Positions 1-5,757 of a DNA stretch of 5,822 bases are shown here, in pieces. The notes below the pieces were generated by a model. That model did no database searches, was not told the origin of the DNA, and was given only the letters and a program-made list of their open reading frames with translations. A program made the translations under genes and the position numbers. Source of the DNA: Syntrophomonadaceae bacterium. GTDB lineage: Bacteria; Bacillota; Dethiobacteria; DTU022. How positions within the stretch are numbered: the first letter of the stretch is position 1; each line of letters begins with the position of its first letter. The DNA is taken from positions 1-5,822 of the forward strand of contig PWFM01000077.1 of the NCBI GenBank assembly GCA_003553895.1, in the 5' to 3' direction.

Positions 1-1
1 C

Positions 2-124
2 GGTTCAAAACCAGAAAATGTTGAAAGGCTTCTTAAAGCCCTGGCTGAAGTATTAACCGGGCTCGGCCACAAATGCTCGGTGGATGAAGCCCTCTTTGAA
101 TCGGGAAAAGTTTACCGCGAATAA
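2..124 (+). CDS. C-terminal tail of a PLP-dependent class V aminotransferase (partial)
   Basis: The open frame enters from the left edge and ends at TAA 122-124, leaving 40 residues. The visible tail contains SKPENVERLLKALAEVL followed by a short basic and acidic end. The ENVxRLxxAL helix resembles the last helix of class V alanine-glyoxylate / serine-pyruvate aminotransferases, where an RENVDRVTEAL-like segment closes the small domain. If correct, the enzyme moves an amino group from alanine or serine to a 2-oxo acid such as glyoxylate in the cytoplasm, using pyridoxal phosphate. No catalytic residue lies in the visible part, so the assignment rests on one helix. Other fold-type I PLP enzymes, including cysteine desulfurase relatives, remain possible. 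A terminator lies 143 bases downstream, so this gene probably ends its own transcription unit. Confidence 0.55.
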   Translation, partial: GSKPENVERLLKALAEVLTGLGHKCSVDEALFESGKVYRE

Positions 125-266
125 TAGAGAGATCTGAAATTAAGGCCATGCTTTGTAAAATAATAACGCTCAAGAGCCGCCCTTAGGCCTTTCCGCTGGA
201 AATAACCCGGTACAAAAGGCCAAAGTTCCGGGCGCCGGTCCTGCCAAACTCCTTTTATAACCGTAG
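125..266. other. Intergenic stretch with base-paired segments, no convincing gene
   Basis: This stretch lies between the aminotransferase stop and the terminator. GGCCTTT at 186-192 is exactly complementary to AAAGGCC at 215-221, giving a 7-bp stem over a 22-base loop. Within that loop CCG (193-195) can pair with CGG (208-210). An alternative pairing joins CCCGG (206-210) with CCGGG (228-232). A 70-codon frame is open on the minus strand across 112-324, but it starts at TTG inside the promoter region, has no evident ribosome binding site and runs through the terminator, so I do not call it a gene. The stretch may be a long 3' untranslated region, an intergenic repeat unit or a decayed sequence. 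Confidence 0.35.
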
Positions 267-300
267 AAAAACCTCTCCTTGTTAAGAAGGGGAGGTTTTT
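267..300 (+). terminator. Rho-independent terminator
   Basis: The left arm 267-280 (AAAAACCTCTCCTT) pairs with the right arm 287-300 over 14 base pairs with a single G-U wobble at 276/291 and a 6-base loop (281-286). The stem ends in five T residues, followed by CTTTC. The A-run on the left arm means it could also stop transcription from the other strand, but all neighbouring genes are on the + strand. It most likely ends the transcript of the upstream aminotransferase and insulates the promoter that begins at 318. Confidence 0.9.
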
Positions 301-317
301 CTTTCGATTAACTGCTA

Positions 318-345
318 TTGACAAATTACAAAGCCGCTATAAAAT
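318..345 (+). promoter_or_regulatory. Sigma-A-type promoter for the hydroxyacid gene
   Basis: A perfect -35 hexamer TTGACA (318-323) is followed after 16 bases by TAAAAT (340-345), five of six matches to the -10 consensus. It sits just after the terminator and 42 bases before the ATG at 388. A second possible -10, TGGTATAAA at 352-360, lies slightly downstream, so transcription could start near 352 or near 367. Confidence 0.65.
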
Positions 346-351
346 GTGATA

Positions 352-360
352 TGGTATAAA
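352..360 (+). promoter_or_regulatory. Alternative extended -10 element
   Basis: TGGTATAAA fits the extended -10 form TGN-TATAAT with one mismatch and lies 27 bases before the ATG at 388. No -35 box is seen at 16-18 bases upstream of it. It belongs to a set of four similar elements before genes in this window. It competes with the TTGACA-N16-TAAAAT arrangement as the true promoter. Confidence 0.4.
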
Positions 361-387
361 GTATAAACCGGGCAGGAGGCGGGTTTT

Positions 388-1422
388 ATGAGTGAACTGA
401 AAGAAGTTCATGAACGGGCCAGGGAACGCTTAAAAGGGATTTGCCGGGTCTGCCCGGTTTGTGACGGCAGCTCCTGCCTTAGCGGCGTTCCGGGGATGGG
501 CGGCAGAAAAAGCAGGAGACAGGGGTTCCAACGCAACCGGGCCGCCCTGGAGAATATTTTGTTAAACCTCCGTACTATTCACGAAGCTGTTACTCCCAAT
601 ACATCTTATAACCTGTTTGGAGCCCGCCTGGACCTTCCGGTTATGGTGGCGCCCATGTGCGAAACTACATACAATTTTTTAGACAGGGTGGATGACTACG
701 AGTTTATCCTGGCACAGGTAGAAGGGGCTGAAAGAGCCGGTACCCTGGCTTTTACCGGAGATTCACCGGATCCGCCACTTTACGAGATGGGGTTGCGGGC
801 TTTCCGGGAAAAAGCGCCCGGGAAAGGTATTCCCATTATCAAGCCCCGTCAAACAGAAGAGATCATCAGGCGGATCAGGTTGGCTGAAGAAAGCGGGGCT
901 TTGGCTGTTGGTATTGATATAGATGCTGCCGGATTTGAAAACTTTATGCGGGCCGGTCAGCCGGTGGGGCCCTTGTCGCCTTCCACCTTGCGTCACATAA
1001 TAAAAAGCACCGATCTACCGGTTATTATAAAAGGGGTCATGACAGCTGAAGAAGCTGTCGAAACCGTCGATTGCGGCGCCGCCGGGCTGGTTGTTTCCAA
1101 TCATGGAGGGCGGGCCCTGGATTCCACACCCGGCACTGCGGAAGTGCTGCCGGAAATAGCAGCGGCGGTTAAAGGGTCAATTAAAATTTTTATTGACGGC
1201 GGGATCCGCTCCGGCGAAGATGTCCTCAAGGCCCTGGCCCTGGGCGCAGAAGCGGTTTTGATCGGCAGGCCCGTTGCCATTGCCGCTGTTGGCGGCGGTG
1301 TTGAGGGGGTGGAAATGCTTATAAGGCAGCTGAAAGATGATTTAAAGAAATCAATGCTTCTGACCGGTTGCGGCAGCCTGCAGTTGATCGGGCCCTACGC
1401 GGTTAGAAAAGCGATGTTTTGA
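388..1422 (+). CDS. FMN-dependent alpha-hydroxy-acid oxidizing protein with N-terminal Cys cluster
   Basis: The 344-residue protein belongs to the FMN-dependent alpha-hydroxy-acid dehydrogenase family (glycolate oxidase, lactate oxidase and relatives), a cytoplasmic TIM barrel. Family marks seen are LPVMVAPM (83-90), the FMN-contacting lysine in IIKGV (K215), SNHGGRALD (237-245) with the presumed catalytic base H239 and substrate-binding R242, DGGIRSG (270-276) and IGRP (292-295). The expected reaction is oxidation of a 2-hydroxy acid to a 2-oxo acid, with electrons passed from FMN to an unknown acceptor. Two features are unusual: an N-terminal C19-X2-C22-X2-C25-X4-C30 cluster, and IKPRQ (151-155) where classical members carry the strand with a catalytic tyrosine (QLY-like). 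Substrate therefore cannot be assigned. I recall similar cysteine-bearing proteins in clostridia, but no search was possible. The start is ATG with AGGAGG (374-379) eight bases upstream. Confidence 0.88.
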   Translation: MSELKEVHERARERLKGICRVCPVCDGSSCLSGVPGMGGRKSRRQGFQRNRAALENILLNLRTIHEAVTPNTSYNLFGARLDLPVMVAPMCETTYNFLDRVDDYEFILAQVEGAERAGTLAFTGDSPDPPLYEMGLRAFREKAPGKGIPIIKPRQTEEIIRRIRLAEESGALAVGIDIDAAGFENFMRAGQPVGPLSPSTLRHIIKSTDLPVIIKGVMTAEEAVETVDCGAAGLVVSNHGGRALDSTPGTAEVLPEIAAAVKGSIKIFIDGGIRSGEDVLKALALGAEAVLIGRPVAIAAVGGGVEGVEMLIRQLKDDLKKSMLLTGCGSLQLIGPYAVRKAMF

Positions 1423-1462
1423 TCAATATAATAATTTTAATGCCGCTATCAATGAGTTTAGA

Positions 1463-1471
1463 TGTTATAAT
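1463..1471 (+). promoter_or_regulatory. Extended -10 promoter element upstream of the GNAT operon
   Basis: TGTTATAAT is a perfect extended -10 (TGN-TATAAT), 30 bases before the GTG at 1502. No good -35 box is visible at 16-18 bases upstream, which is tolerated when the TG extension is present. It would drive the GNAT-CBS-aminotransferase unit independently of the gene upstream; no terminator separates the two, so read-through is also possible. Confidence 0.6.
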
Positions 1472-1501
1472 TATTAGTGACAAACTGCCAGGGGTGAATA
1501 T

Positions 1502-1903
1502 GTGGATCTTACTTATTCCTTAAATCCTCAACTTAGGGCAGAAGATGTAGCTGCGCTGAGAAGCGCCGTCGGCTGGGACGCCCGAAAAAACAAATTAAAA
1601 AAAATTATTGGCTATACTTACTTAACCGGGGCTTGTTTTAATCGTGATCAACTGGTAGGATTTGTAGATGTGATCAGCGACGGGGTAGATGATGCCCTGA
1701 TCAGGAATCTGCTTGTCCATCCCAACTACCGGGAGCAGGGTATTGCCCTTGCCCTTCTGGAGCTGGTTATAGATAAAATCAGGGAGGACAATATTAAGAC
1801 TATCAATGTTTTATTTGAACCGGAGCTGGAAGATTTATACCGCAAAGCCGGCTTTAGGATTATCGGCGGCGGTATGATTGACAATGAAGCGGAGGAGTTT
1901 TGA
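1502..1903 (+). CDS. Small GNAT-family N-acetyltransferase
   Basis: The 133-residue protein has the single-domain GNAT fold that transfers an acetyl group from acetyl-CoA to an amine. The central strand and acetyl-CoA-binding loop are seen as LLVHPNYREQGIALALL (70-86), with R77-E-Q-G80-I-A82 matching the R/Q-X-X-G-X-G/A pyrophosphate-binding motif (Ala in the last place is acceptable). DLYRKAGF (111-118) is the usual C-terminal element, with Y113 at the position of the general acid in many members. LVGFVDVISDG (51-61) matches strands beta2-beta3. Length is normal for a minimal GNAT. The substrate is unknown. The start is GTG, supported by AGGGGTG (1490-1496) five bases upstream; the overlapping ATG at 1500 is in another frame. 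Its stop is directly followed by the next start, so it is translated together with the CBS gene. Confidence 0.9.
   Translation: MDLTYSLNPQLRAEDVAALRSAVGWDARKNKLKKIIGYTYLTGACFNRDQLVGFVDVISDGVDDALIRNLLVHPNYREQGIALALLELVIDKIREDNIKTINVLFEPELEDLYRKAGFRIIGGGMIDNEAEEF
1891..1897 (+). promoter_or_regulatory. Ribosome binding site that decides the CBS gene start
   Basis: GGAGGAG lies inside the last codons of the acetyltransferase gene. Its spacing is 6 bases to TTG 1904 and 12 bases to ATG 1910, both in frame. The 6-base spacing favours TTG, which begins immediately after the upstream TGA; an ATG start would shorten the protein by two residues only. Confidence 0.6.
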
Positions 1904-2347
1904 TTGGATATGAAAGTGGCCTTTTTTTTAATTCCCAAGAATGAAGTGGTTTTTTTAACCCCGAAGACTTCCATGCGCCAGGCTCTTGAAAGAATGGAGC
2001 GCCACAGTTATTCTGCGGTGCCCCTGGTAGACGACAAGGGGTGTTATGCGGGAACCATTACTGAAGGGGATCTGCTCTGGAAGTTGAAAAATTCTCAAGA
2101 ACTGAACATTAATGGTATGGAAAAGATAACCTTGAAGGAAATTGCCTGCCATGTAAAGAATAAGCCGGTGCGGATCGATGCCCGGATTGTCGATCTGTTA
2201 AGCGCAGCCAGCGAGCAGAATTTCGTTCCCGTGGTTGACGATCAGGATGTTTTTATAGGCATAGTCAGGCGCCGGGAAATAATCGAATACTGCGCTGAAT
2301 TAATTCGCAGCCAGGAAAGTGCGGGTTCAAGGGTCGAAGGGGGATAA
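1904..2347 (+). CDS. Two-CBS-domain protein, DarB/CbpB (YkuL)-like
   Basis: The protein has 147 residues and consists almost only of a CBS pair (Bateman module). The first CBS covers about 8-65 with SYSAVPLVDD (35-44) and AGTITEGDLL (49-58). The second covers about 75-135 with NFVPVVDD (106-113) and FIGIVRRREII (117-127). CBS pairs bind adenine nucleotides and act as cytoplasmic sensors. Length, domain spacing and the end of the second domain (FVPV-x-D-x-x-VF-x-GI-x-x-RR) resemble, from memory, Bacillus subtilis DarB/YkuL and Listeria CbpB, which bind cyclic di-AMP and regulate the (p)ppGpp synthetase Rel and pyruvate carboxylase. Ligand and partner here are inference. The tail after about residue 135 is polar and probably disordered. 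The start codon is TTG (ATG 1910 possible). The aminotransferase begins three bases after its stop, so the two are co-translated. Confidence 0.88.
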   Translation: MDMKVAFFLIPKNEVVFLTPKTSMRQALERMERHSYSAVPLVDDKGCYAGTITEGDLLWKLKNSQELNINGMEKITLKEIACHVKNKPVRIDARIVDLLSAASEQNFVPVVDDQDVFIGIVRRREIIEYCAELIRSQESAGSRVEGG

Positions 2348-2350
2348 AAG

Positions 2351-3541
2351 ATGCAGGGTCGTTTTCCGGGTTTGTTCCAGGACTTTAAGTATCCGGAAAG
2401 GGTTGAACAACTCAAACCTTTCCTGGCCATGGAGATACTGGAAAGGGCCCAGGAGCTGGAATCACAGGGCAAGTCGATAATTCACATGGAGCTCGGTGAA
2501 CCGGGCGGGGAAACCCCGGAAGCCATAAAAAAAGCGGTTATTAAAGCGATTAACGACAACGATACCTGTTACACCCACAGCCTTGGGAAAGTCGAACTGC
2601 GGGATGAGATAGCCTCCTACCACAGGCGCCTCTACGGCATTGAAGTTAGCCCTGATCAGATCATAGTTACTTCCGGATCTTCGGCTGCCATGCTGCTCGT
2701 CTTTTCGGCTTTACTGGACAGGGGGGATCGGATTATCATCCCGGACCCCTATTATGCCTGTTATCCGAATTTTATCCACTATGTTGGGGCCCAGCCCCTT
2801 CCGGTGCCGGTGCGCGAGGAAGATGGCTTCAAGTTGCGGGCCCCTGCAGTCAGGAAGCATCTAAGTTCAGACGTAAAGGCAATCTTGATCAATTCTCCGG
2901 CCAATCCGACAGGTGCGGTGCTGGGAGAAGAAGAACTGCGAGAACTGGCCGAATTGGGCCCCTTTATCGTATCTGATGAAGTTTACCATGGAATAAATTA
3001 TGGAGATCGCGATCGTTCTATCCTGGAATATACAGACCGGGCGGTGGTTATAAACGGTTTCTCCAAGCGCAATATTATGACAGGATGGCGCCTTGGTTAC
3101 CTGGTTGCTCCCGGAGCCCTGGTCCGGAAAATGCAAAAATTCCAGCAAAACCTTTTTATTTGCGCCTGTAATTTTGTTCAGTCGGCCGGAATTGCCGCCC
3201 TGCAGGAAACTCCAGAAGTTTTAGAAAAACGTTTCAGCGCTTATAATGAAAGGCGGTTATACCTTTACCGGGCTCTTGATAACATGGGGATTGCGCCAGC
3301 CAGTCTTCCGGACGGAGCCTTTTATATGCTGGCCAATGTCAGGCGCTACACCAACGATTCTTATTCTTTTGCCCTGCGTATCCTGGAAGAAGCCGGGGTT
3401 GCTGTTACGCCGGGAATTGATTTTGGACCGGGCGCCGAGGGCTACATCAGAATATCCTATGCCTGCTCGATGGAAAACCTCAAAGAGGGGCTGCGCCGCC
3501 TGGAAGACTTTTTAGGCAAAGTTGATCCCCTCCAGGCCTGA
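2351..3541 (+). CDS. PLP-dependent class I/II aminotransferase
   Basis: The 396-residue protein is a fold-type I aminotransferase of the aspartate/alanine transaminase group, normal in length. Signature residues in order are LGEPGG (48-53), Y74 in the YTHSLG substrate-side loop, VTSGSSAA (106-113) contacting the PLP phosphate, NSPANPTGAV (181-190) with N185, SDEVYHG (208-214) with D209 and Y212 holding the PLP ring, GFSKRNIMTGWRLGY (236-250) with Schiff-base lysine K239 and phosphate-binding R247, and YIRISY (365-370) with R367 binding the substrate carboxylate. It moves amino groups between an amino acid and a 2-oxo acid in the cytoplasm; the amino acid cannot be named from sequence alone. 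In the lysine motif, R240-N241 replace the more common T/A-x-aromatic spacing. The ATG start has AAGGGGG (2337-2343) seven bases upstream, partly inside the end of the CBS gene. Confidence 0.93.
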   Translation: MQGRFPGLFQDFKYPERVEQLKPFLAMEILERAQELESQGKSIIHMELGEPGGETPEAIKKAVIKAINDNDTCYTHSLGKVELRDEIASYHRRLYGIEVSPDQIIVTSGSSAAMLLVFSALLDRGDRIIIPDPYYACYPNFIHYVGAQPLPVPVREEDGFKLRAPAVRKHLSSDVKAILINSPANPTGAVLGEEELRELAELGPFIVSDEVYHGINYGDRDRSILEYTDRAVVINGFSKRNIMTGWRLGYLVAPGALVRKMQKFQQNLFICACNFVQSAGIAALQETPEVLEKRFSAYNERRLYLYRALDNMGIAPASLPDGAFYMLANVRRYTNDSYSFALRILEEAGVAVTPGIDFGPGAEGYIRISYACSMENLKEGLRRLEDFLGKVDPLQA

Positions 3542-3613
3542 GTGCGGTTGATCATGCTACTTGCCTGGCCCGGCCCTGCAAGCCGAAAACTATTTTGAAG
3601 AGAGGTCCGCGCA

Positions 3614-4261
3614 ATGCCTGCAAAAAGAATAATTGTGATGGCTAACGGCGACCTAAAAGACCTGGAGTTTTACAAAAACCTGGTTGATGAAGATGATTAT
3701 TTGATATGCGCCAATGGCGGCTGCGGCTATGCCCTGGCCATGGCATTAAAGCCCGACCTGGTCATCGGGGATATGGATTCCCTTAAAACCGGTGACCGGG
3801 AAAAGATGACGCAGCTGGATCCCCGTTTAATTAAACACCCTTCAGAGAAGGATAAGTCTGACCTGGAACTGGCCATCGACAAAGCTGTAGAGATGAGTCC
3901 AGGCGAGATTGTGATCATAGGCGCCCTGGGCGGCAGCAGGGCCGATCACGCTTTTATCAATATGCTTTTGCTCATAATTCCGCTCCAACATGATATCCCG
4001 GCCAGGATAGTTGACCGCCACCAGGACATTTTCTTGATTAATAAGAATGCCGTTATTGAAGGTAGAAAAGGAGATTATTTTTCGCTTTTCGCCCTGGGCC
4101 AAGAAGCCTCTGGAATATCAACTGAAGGCTTGAAATACCCTATGTTGGAAGGGACCCTAAGTTTTGCGAGCACGCTGGGCTTGAGCAATGAGCTGGTGAA
4201 TAACAGGGCGGCAGTGTCGGTGCGGAAGGGTATTTTGCTGGCCGTTCATTATAAGAAGTGA
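3614..4261 (+). CDS. thiN: Thiamine pyrophosphokinase
   Basis: The 215-residue protein converts thiamine and ATP to thiamine diphosphate and AMP, the last step of thiamine salvage in Firmicutes. Visible family motifs are CANGG (32-36), PDLVIGDMDSL (47-57) with metal-binding D53 and D55, the acidic KDKSDLELAI (79-88), GALGGSRADHAFINM (103-117), the C-terminal domain segment SLFALGQEASGIST (157-170) and GLSNE (189-193), which belongs to the thiamine-binding beta-sandwich. Length fits the bacterial enzyme (about 210-220). The ATG start has a GAAGAGAGG site (3597-3605) eight bases upstream. It follows the aminotransferase by 72 bases that hold no terminator and no TPP riboswitch, so it is probably read from the upstream unit or from a weak local promoter. 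In many Firmicutes thiN lies beside rsgA and rpe; that context is absent here. Confidence 0.95.
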   Translation: MPAKRIIVMANGDLKDLEFYKNLVDEDDYLICANGGCGYALAMALKPDLVIGDMDSLKTGDREKMTQLDPRLIKHPSEKDKSDLELAIDKAVEMSPGEIVIIGALGGSRADHAFINMLLLIIPLQHDIPARIVDRHQDIFLINKNAVIEGRKGDYFSLFALGQEASGISTEGLKYPMLEGTLSFASTLGLSNELVNNRAAVSVRKGILLAVHYKK

Positions 4262-4323
4262 TTTTAAAGTAATTTTGGGGCCCGGTCTAAACCGGCACTG
4301 GATAAGATTAGCAAAATGACCGA

Positions 4324-4332
4324 TGTGATAAT
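4324..4332 (+). promoter_or_regulatory. Extended -10 promoter element upstream of the DUF362 gene
   Basis: TGTGATAAT matches the extended -10 form with one mismatch in the hexamer (GATAAT) and lies 28 bases before TTG 4361. The -35 region at the right distance is not recognisable. Together with the 99-base gap after thiN it suggests a separate transcript for the DUF362 gene. Confidence 0.45.
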
Positions 4333-4349
4333 TTGAAGTGGTAATCTAT

Positions 4350-4355
4350 GGGAGG
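4350..4355 (+). promoter_or_regulatory. Ribosome binding site that decides the DUF362 start
   Basis: GGGAGG is 5 bases from TTG 4361 and 11 bases from the in-frame GTG 4367. The first spacing is tight but usual, the second slightly long; both starts are possible and differ by two residues. Confidence 0.6.
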
Positions 4356-4360
4356 AATAA

Positions 4361-5692
4361 TTGAGAGTGAATAAATATCCAGTATCAGTTGTCCGCTATG
4401 AAGAGCCTTATTATTCTTTTAAAAAAGCTGTCCTCGATTGTGGCGGTTTTGATCGTCTCCGTCCGGGGATGCGAGTATTTATTAAACCAAACATTGTATT
4501 CTGGACCAGGAGCTGCTCTTTTCCCAAGTGGGGCGTAATAACCACCTCGAGAATTGTTGAAGATGCGGTGCTGCTGCTTAAAGAATACGGTATCGACGAC
4601 ATTATTATTGGCGAGGGAATAGTAGCCGATCCGGCTGATGAAGAAACCCCGGCCCATGCTTTTGAGCACCTGGGTTACAACAGGCTGCATCAACGTTATG
4701 GTGTAAAGTGCATTAATATCATGAAGAGCCCTTTTAAAAGTGTTCCAGTGGAAAACGGAGGCAGGCTCAGGTTCAACCAGCATGTCCTGGAAAGTGATTT
4801 TTTATTGGACCTGCCGGTCCTGAAGTCCCATAATCAAACGGTGGTCAGCCTGGGTTTAAAAAACCTGAAGGGGACAATAGACATGGCTTCCCGCAAAAAA
4901 TGTCACAGCCCTGATTCCCAATATGATCTGCACTATTATATATCCAGGATTTCTGATCCGATGCCCCCCGCTTTAACTGTTATTGATGGGATTTACAGCC
5001 TGGAGCGCGGTCCGGCTTTCGATGGCAAAATGAGGCGCAGCAATTTGCTGGTGGCTTCTCCCGGGATCCTTTCCGCCGATCTGGTTGGTTCCAGGATCCT
5101 GGGCCACGATCCTTCGCAGGTTAAGCACCTGGCCCTGGCGGCCGCCAGGGCGGGTCGTCCTGTCGACCTGAGCGATATTGAGGTGAGCGGTGAAAGCCTG
5201 GAAAATATTGCTTCTTACCATGAGCATGATTTTGTCTATGTGAGCGATGATAACGGTGAGGTGCCGAGGGCGCTGGCCAGGCAGGGCCTGCAGGGGCTTT
5301 TTTATCGCAAGTTTGACGACACCATGTGTACTTATTGTTCTGGCTTAAACGGTCTGGTTCTGACGGCAGCCAGGCAGGCCTGGAAAGGCGAACCCTGGAA
5401 CAACGTGGAGGTGCTGACCGGCAAGAAGATGGAACCCACCTCCGGGATGGGAGCGACCATTCTGCTCGGACAATGCATGTACAACAAAAATAAAGACCAT
5501 CCCAATATCAATAAAATGCTTGTCGCTAAGGGGTGCCCGCCGGACCCGCGCGAAATAGTAACCGCCTTTAATGAAGCCGGCATAGAATTGGATTCCCAGT
5601 TGTTTGAACAGGTTGATCAACTGCCCGGGTTTTTTATGTCCCGCTATGAGGATGATCCGGACTTTGATGAATCTTTTTATAAAATTGATTGA
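4361..5692 (+). CDS. DUF362 protein with cysteine-bearing C-terminal domain
   Basis: The 443-residue protein carries an N-terminal DUF362 domain (about 8-260): IKPNIV (41-46), a Rossmann-like strand IIIGEG (81-86), DLPVLKSH (150-157), GLKNLKGT (165-172) and IDGIYSLERGP (208-218) are family marks. DUF362 proteins have no settled reaction; many are fused to or encoded near ferredoxin-type iron-sulfur proteins in anaerobes. Here the C-terminal part (about 285-415) is not an ordinary ferredoxin, since there is no CX2CX2CX3C repeat. It has C323-X2-C326, then C372 in LGQCMY and C392 in KGCPPDP, a spacing that could hold one iron-sulfur cluster or a zinc ion. The end is strongly acidic and lacks membrane segments or a signal peptide, so it is probably cytoplasmic. 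The start is TTG 4361 or GTG 4367. The gene is flanked by its own gaps on both sides and seems monocistronic or the head of a unit with ltaE. Confidence 0.85.
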   Translation: MRVNKYPVSVVRYEEPYYSFKKAVLDCGGFDRLRPGMRVFIKPNIVFWTRSCSFPKWGVITTSRIVEDAVLLLKEYGIDDIIIGEGIVADPADEETPAHAFEHLGYNRLHQRYGVKCINIMKSPFKSVPVENGGRLRFNQHVLESDFLLDLPVLKSHNQTVVSLGLKNLKGTIDMASRKKCHSPDSQYDLHYYISRISDPMPPALTVIDGIYSLERGPAFDGKMRRSNLLVASPGILSADLVGSRILGHDPSQVKHLALAAARAGRPVDLSDIEVSGESLENIASYHEHDFVYVSDDNGEVPRALARQGLQGLFYRKFDDTMCTYCSGLNGLVLTAARQAWKGEPWNNVEVLTGKKMEPTSGMGATILLGQCMYNKNKDHPNINKMLVAKGCPPDPREIVTAFNEAGIELDSQLFEQVDQLPGFFMSRYEDDPDFDESFYKID

Positions 5693-5715
5693 TCTAACTG
5701 TGGTTACCGGGTTCA

Positions 5716-5724
5716 TGCTACAAT
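5716..5724 (+). promoter_or_regulatory. Extended -10 promoter element upstream of ltaE
   Basis: TGCTACAAT is an extended -10 with one mismatch in the hexamer (TACAAT), 33 bases before GTG 5758 and 24 bases after the DUF362 stop. A -35 box is not evident. It suggests that the aldolase can be transcribed on its own. Confidence 0.5.
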
Positions 5725-5757
5725 ATTAGCGGATGATTCGAAGAGGAGGTCTGTGCA

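Noticed and set aside
112..324. 70-codon minus-strand frame across the first intergenic region
   Set aside because: It starts at TTG inside the + strand promoter region, includes the terminator arms, has no ribosome binding site that I can see and matches no family I recognise.
1429..1476. 8-bp inverted repeat TAATAATT / AATTATTA before the GNAT gene, considered as an operator
   Set aside because: It is made only of A and T with a 32-base gap in an AT-rich region, so chance is likely; the right arm overlaps the -10 element, which alone explains its sequence.
3246..3515. 89-codon + strand frame inside the aminotransferase gene
   Set aside because: It lies wholly within the conserved aminotransferase coding frame and shows no family motif; it is a shadow frame.
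3542..3613. Gap before thiN, considered for a TPP riboswitch or promoter
   Set aside because: At 72 bases it is too short for a TPP riboswitch and lacks its conserved CUGAGA core; TGCTACTTG at 3555-3563 is a poor extended -10 match.
4282..4295. Short hairpin CCGGT-CTAA-ACCGG downstream of thiN, considered as a terminator
   Set aside because: The stem has only five base pairs and no T-run follows, so it is not a convincing intrinsic terminator.
5345..5716. 123-codon minus-strand frame opposite the DUF362 gene
   Set aside because: It overlaps conserved cysteine and GCPP coding sequence of the + strand gene and looks like the mirror of its codon pattern, with no recognisable domain.
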